DNA of 64,000 nucleotides from Acidimicrobiia bacterium (GTDB taxonomy: Bacteria; Actinomycetota; Acidimicrobiia; Acidimicrobiales; AC-14), in assembly GCA_023265025.1 (NCBI GenBank), contig JAHFUP010000004.1, positions 62,001-126,000 of the forward strand. Direction: 5' to 3'. A program made the position numbers and the translations under genes. Below, one piece after another: positions 60,569 through 64,000 of this stretch. Position 1 is the first letter of the stretch. The number at the start of each line of letters is the position of its first letter. The notes under the pieces were generated by a model. The model was not told where the DNA came from, made no database searches, and saw only the letters and a list, made by a program, of their open reading frames with translations.

Positions 60569-62452
60569 GTGCACTTGGACCCATCGGAAGACGTGCTCCG
60601 AGGACTCCTGGCCGCGGCGCCGGACGCGCTCCTCGCGGTGGACGCCGGCGGCACCATCGTCTTCGTGAACGATCAGGCGGAACGGCTCTTCGGATGGACT
60701 CGGGGGGACCTGGTGGGCCAGCCGGTGGAACGTCTTGTGCCGGAGCGGTTCGCCGGGCACCACCCGGCGTTGCGAGCCGGCTACGTCGCCCATCCGACCA
60801 CCCGACCCATGGGTGCCGGCATCGAGCTCTGGGCCCGCCGGCGTGACGGCTCGGAGTTCCCCGCCGAGATCAGCCTGAGCGGGTTCACGACACCGGAGGG
60901 GTCGCTCGTCGCCGCGGCCATCCGCGACGTGACTGATGCCCGCCGCACCGAGCACCGGTTCCGTGCCGTGCTGGCGTCCGCACCCGACGCCACCGTGGGA
61001 GTCGACGCGTCCGGCCGGATCCAGCTGCTCAACGCCCAAGCGGAGCGGCTGTTCGGCTGGTCGGCCCTGGAGCTCCTCGGGCAACAGATCGAGACGCTGG
61101 TGCCCGAGGCCGCACTGGCCCGCCACGAGGAGCACCGGGCGCGCTATGTCGCCGATCCCCTCTCTCGGCCCATGGGCGCCGAGCTCCAACTGTCCGCCCG
61201 TCGCAAGGACGGGACCACGTTCCCGGCCGAGATCAGCCTGAGCGCCGTCCGTGAAGAGCCGGGCTCGCTGCTCGTGCTCGCTTCGATCCGCGACGTCACC
61301 GAGAGGATCGTGCTGGCGGCCGAGCGTCAGCGACGGGCGCTCGAAGCTCAGCGGGAGCAGTCGCACCGGCTCGAGAGCCTCGGCCAGCTGGCCGGCGGGG
61401 TCGCCCACGACTTCAACAACCTGCTGGGGGTGATACTCAACTACACCGCGCTCCTGTCGCGCCGGATCACTGACGCCGGGGCCGCCGCCGACCTCGGCGA
61501 GGTGCGGGCCGCGGCCGAGCGCGGGGCGGCGCTGACCCGCCAACTGCTGGCCTTCGCCCGGCGCGACGTGGCCAACCCCCAGGCCGTCGACGTGAACGAC
61601 GTCGTGCGGGGCGTCGCCGCCATGCTCCAGCGCACGCTCGGCGAGCACGTCGACCTGCGTCTCGATCTGGCCGCGGGATCGGTCCTGGCCATCGTCGACC
61701 GCCAGCAGCTGGAGCAGATCGTGCTGAACCTGGCCATCAACGCCCGCGACGCGATGCCCGCCGGCGGCATGCTCACCATCACCACCGACAGGACAGGTGC
61801 GGCCATCCGGCCGCGCAACCGGGGTGGCATCCCCGCATCGGACGTGGTCCTCCGGGTGGTCGACACCGGCGAGGGCATGGCCCCCGAGGTCGCGAAGCGG
61901 GCCTTCGAGCCGTTCTTCACGACCAAGCCTCCCGGGCAGGGGACCGGCCTGGGCCTGGCAACGGTGTACGGCATCATCCGTCAGAACGACGGCGAGGTGT
62001 CGATCGACTCCGAGGTCGGCTTCGGCACGACCATCACCATGCTCCTCCGTGGCGCCGAGGAAACCGGTCCCGCCGGCGACGGCGCGGCGGACGACTCACA
62101 GGGGGGGCAGGAACGCATCCTCCTCGTCGAGGACGAGGCGTCGCTGCGGGTGGCGACCGCCCGGATCCTGGCCGGGCACGGCTACGACGTCCTGGTCGCC
62201 TCGGACGGGGTGGAGGCCCTCGACATCTTCGACCGCGAGCCGGACATCGACCTGGTGGTGACCGACATCATCATGCCCCGGATGAGGGGTGACCAGCTGG
62301 CGCGGCTGGTCACCGAACGCCGGCGGGGCATGCAGGTCATCATGATGACCGGCTACGACTCCGGCGACGCCCCCCTCACGGGGCGCCTGCTGGCCAAGCC
62401 GGTGACCGAGGACGAGCTCCTGCGGACGATTCGGGAGGTCCTGGATGGGTGA
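60569..62452 (+). CDS. Soluble hybrid histidine kinase (PAS-PAS-HisKA-HATPase-REC)
   Basis: From GTG 60569 (GGGGGAGG upstream) the 627-residue protein has two similar PAS domains (APDALLAVDAGG and APDATVGVDASG; each with a FPAEISLS strand). HisKA (LAGGVAHDFNNLLGVILNY), HATPase_c ([29 protein letters not shown]) and a receiver (RILLVEDEASLRVATARIL, TDIIMPRMRG) follow. The PAS pair looks like a recent duplication. No membrane helix. The stop overlaps the next regulator start by 8 bases, so the two are a cognate pair. Confidence 0.92.
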   Translation: MHLDPSEDVLRGLLAAAPDALLAVDAGGTIVFVNDQAERLFGWTRGDLVGQPVERLVPERFAGHHPALRAGYVAHPTTRPMGAGIELWARRRDGSEFPAEISLSGFTTPEGSLVAAAIRDVTDARRTEHRFRAVLASAPDATVGVDASGRIQLLNAQAERLFGWSALELLGQQIETLVPEAALARHEEHRARYVADPLSRPMGAELQLSARRKDGTTFPAEISLSAVREEPGSLLVLASIRDVTERIVLAAERQRRALEAQREQSHRLESLGQLAGGVAHDFNNLLGVILNYTALLSRRITDAGAAADLGEVRAAAERGAALTRQLLAFARRDVANPQAVDVNDVVRGVAAMLQRTLGEHVDLRLDLAAGSVLAIVDRQQLEQIVLNLAINARDAMPAGGMLTITTDRTGAAIRPRNRGGIPASDVVLRVVDTGEGMAPEVAKRAFEPFFTTKPPGQGTGLGLATVYGIIRQNDGEVSIDSEVGFGTTITMLLRGAEETGPAGDGAADDSQGGQERILLVEDEASLRVATARILAGHGYDVLVASDGVEALDIFDREPDIDLVVTDIIMPRMRGDQLARLVTERRRGMQVIMMTGYDSGDAPLTGRLLAKPVTEDELLRTIREVLDG

Positions 62453-63110
62453 CCGGGGCGTCTCGCCCGTGGGCTTGTTGATCGTCGACGATCACCGCAT
62501 GTTCGCCGAGAGCCTGGCCCGGCTTTTGTCGGACGACGACGGCATCGAGGTGCTCGGCATTGCCGGGAGTGCCATGGAAGCCATCGACATGGCCGGCGGC
62601 CTACGACCCCGCGTCGTCCTTATGGACTATCACCTGCCGGACCGGGACGGAGTGGCGGCGGCGGCCGTCATCCGGGATCGCAACCCGGAGGTCATGGTCG
62701 TGATGCTCACCGGGTCGTCCGACGACGCGATCCTCCTCGCCGCCATCGACGCCGGCTGCTCCGGGTTCCTGACCAAGGACCGGGCCGCCGCCGAGGTGGC
62801 CGAGGCCGTCAGGGCGGCGGCGGCGGGCGAGGCACTCATCTCGCCGGCGGTGCTGTCCCGCCTCCTGCCCAAGCTGGCGCGCACCCAGCGTGCCATCGGC
62901 GACGACCTCAGCGACCGGGAGCGGGAGATCCTCGAGCTCCTCGCCCGCGGGTGGACCAACAAGGTCATCGCCTCCGAGCTCTTCCTGAGCGTCAACACGA
63001 TCCGCAACCACGTGCAGTCCGTGCTGGCCAAGCTCGATGCCCACTCAAAGCTGGAAGCGGTGTCCACCGCCGTCCGCGAAGGCATCATCGACTACCCGAA
63101 GAGCGCCTGA
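62445..63110 (+). CDS. NarL/LuxR-family response regulator
   Basis: The 221-residue protein has the receiver motifs LLIVDDHRMFAESLARLL and VVLMDYHLPDRDG, with Lys in GFLTKDRAA. A LuxR HTH follows (LSDREREILELLARGWTNKV, SVNTIRNHVQSVLAKLD). It overlaps the hybrid kinase at 60569 by 8 bases. It is a paralogue of the regulator at 48622, with matching ends (AHSKLEAVSTAVREGIIDYP vs AHSKLEAVSIAIRRGVIRYP). Confidence 0.93.
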   Translation: MGDRGVSPVGLLIVDDHRMFAESLARLLSDDDGIEVLGIAGSAMEAIDMAGGLRPRVVLMDYHLPDRDGVAAAAVIRDRNPEVMVVMLTGSSDDAILLAAIDAGCSGFLTKDRAAAEVAEAVRAAAAGEALISPAVLSRLLPKLARTQRAIGDDLSDREREILELLARGWTNKVIASELFLSVNTIRNHVQSVLAKLDAHSKLEAVSTAVREGIIDYPKSA

Positions 63111-63111
63111 C

Positions 63112-64000
63112 TCAGAGACGCTCCCGGCTGCGCTCGTTCATGGCTGCGACCGAGCCGAACAGCGCCAGCGCGGCGGCACCCAGGCTGCCGAGCAGGAAGT
63201 TGGTGAACTGCACCCGCACGTGGGACGGCACCGGGACGTTCTTGGCCGCGTACTCGTGGAGGTTGGCCCGCACGGCGAGCAGGCTCCCGATGGCGATGAT
63301 CACACCCATGACGATCGAAACGATCAGGGCGATGCCGACCACCCGGTCCTGGGACTCCGACAGCAGCTCGTCGAGCACGGAGGGCATGGAGACGAGGACG
63401 ACGCCGAGGACAAGGAAGACGAGAGCCGTGGCGCCCAGCCCGCCGAACGGGTAGCCGAGCCGATGGAGCAGGTCGTCGGGGATGCCGACGCGCTGGCCGT
63501 TCTTGAGCGTCAGTCCCTCGACGATCGAGGTCAGCACCTGGACCGTGACGATCCCGATCAGGGAGGTGCCGAGCGTGGCCAGCAGCGAGACCCAGCGCGA
63601 GGTCCGCTCGTCGTAGCCGGCGTACCCGTCGTCGTCGAGGTCGTCATCGAGGTCGTCATCGAGGTCGTCGGCGGCGGCGTCGAAGGCCGGCGCCGGCCGG
63701 GTGCTGACGGTGGGCGCCGGGGTTGGGCGGGACTGGGCCGGTGCGGGCCACTCGCCGGCGGCCGGCGGGGGCGCCGCCGGTGCCGGCACGACGACGGGCA
63801 CGGGATCGGGGTCGACGACGTCCTCCCACCTGGCCTGGGGCTCGGCGGCCGGCGACGGCGGTGTGACCGGTGGGACGGGGGCCGGGCTGGGGACGGGTTC
63901 GGCGAAGGACTCCACCGACTCGGCGGGAGGACCGCCTGCCGGCGCCGGCGCCGGATCACCCAGAGGCTCCTGACCCAGAGGCACCTCACCCAGAGGCTCT
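63112..64000 (-). CDS. Membrane protein with long acidic and Pro-rich N-terminus, partial
   Basis: The gene is open at the right edge, so the start lies at GTG 63984 or outside the window. The visible part has Pro/Ala-rich repeats with PLG(E/Q/D)xP units, an Asp-rich DDLDDDLDDDLDDDGY stretch encoded by a short tandem DNA repeat (63640-63672), and four membrane helices in the C-terminal half (LLATLGTSLIGIVTVQVL, GLGATALVFLVLGVVLV, VVGIALIVSIVMGVIIAIG, FLLGSLGAAALALFG). No family recognised. It runs convergent with the response regulator, one base apart. Confidence 0.7.
   Translation of the reverse strand, partial: EPLGEVPLGQEPLGDPAPAPAGGPPAESVESFAEPVPSPAPVPPVTPPSPAAEPQARWEDVVDPDPVPVVVPAPAAPPPAAGEWPAPAQSRPTPAPTVSTRPAPAFDAAADDLDDDLDDDLDDDGYAGYDERTSRWVSLLATLGTSLIGIVTVQVLTSIVEGLTLKNGQRVGIPDDLLHRLGYPFGGLGATALVFLVLGVVLVSMPSVLDELLSESQDRVVGIALIVSIVMGVIIAIGSLLAVRANLHEYAAKNVPVPSHVRVQFTNFLLGSLGAAALALFGSVAAMNERSRERL

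Noticed and set aside
63640-63672. Short tandem repeat as a CRISPR-like array
   Set aside because: The units are about 12 bases, contiguous and in frame, coding for repeated Asp-Asp-Leu-Asp. They have no spacers.

Overview
This window looks like chromosomal DNA of a very GC-rich actinobacterium, most likely of the class Acidimicrobiia or a near relative (inference). Supporting signs are the composition, frequent GTG starts, a Ku gene, a textbook actinobacterial LexA box (TCGAAC-N4-GTTCGA), genes for the tiny ribosomal proteins bL37 and bS22, a BsaP partner beside bioB, and secreted proteins with the 'VVVDVEGWFG' repeat that is frequent in Acidimicrobiia. The run metG-tatD-(rpfB position)-ksgA-ispE and then tRNA-Gln-glmU-prs-rplY-pth-mfd-mazG follows the mycobacterial gene order.

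Layout. 0-8 kb: flavodoxin end, HTH-ClpN protein, a large YfhO-like membrane protein, an isolated sufB translationally coupled to an antitoxin-like gene, a glutamine-amidotransferase-type hydrolase, and a DUF4395/thioredoxin pair. 8-18 kb: mixed metabolism and repair (rfbC-like epimerase, flavin reductase, mutY, methyltransferase, glycosyltransferase, large AAA ATPase, bioB-bsaP, SpoIIE-type phosphatase), with three copies of a REP-like palindrome at gene ends. 18.5-20.6 kb: a retron, that is a structured RNA with a long a1/a2-type inverted repeat, a retron-type reverse transcriptase and a co-directional DUF4259 gene. 20.6-31.8 kb: a frameshifted PQQ-repeat secreted protein, ku, an FAD oxidoreductase, glycosyltransferase, S9 peptidase, bL37, ychF-DUF192-rsmI.

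31.8-48.4 kb is the housekeeping core: metG, tatD, an RlpA-like secreted protein behind a strongly folded leader, ksgA, ispE, bS22, an SOS-boxed HTH/homing-endonuclease-like gene, tRNA-Gln, a C-terminally shortened glmU, prs, rplY, pth, mfd, a PPIC-type lipoprotein and mazG. 48.6-63.1 kb is a signal-transduction island: two paralogous NarL-type regulators bracket three intact hybrid histidine kinases, one broken kinase, a REC-EAL phosphodiesterase and two proteins with a kinase dimerisation helix pair but no ATPase domain. The window ends inside a membrane protein gene.

The retron is the most notable system. Two loci carry single-base frameshifts and one of them also an in-frame stop; these may be real decay or sequence errors and are flagged. 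No rRNA, CRISPR array, insertion sequence or origin was seen. No gene-free gap exceeds 300 bases.
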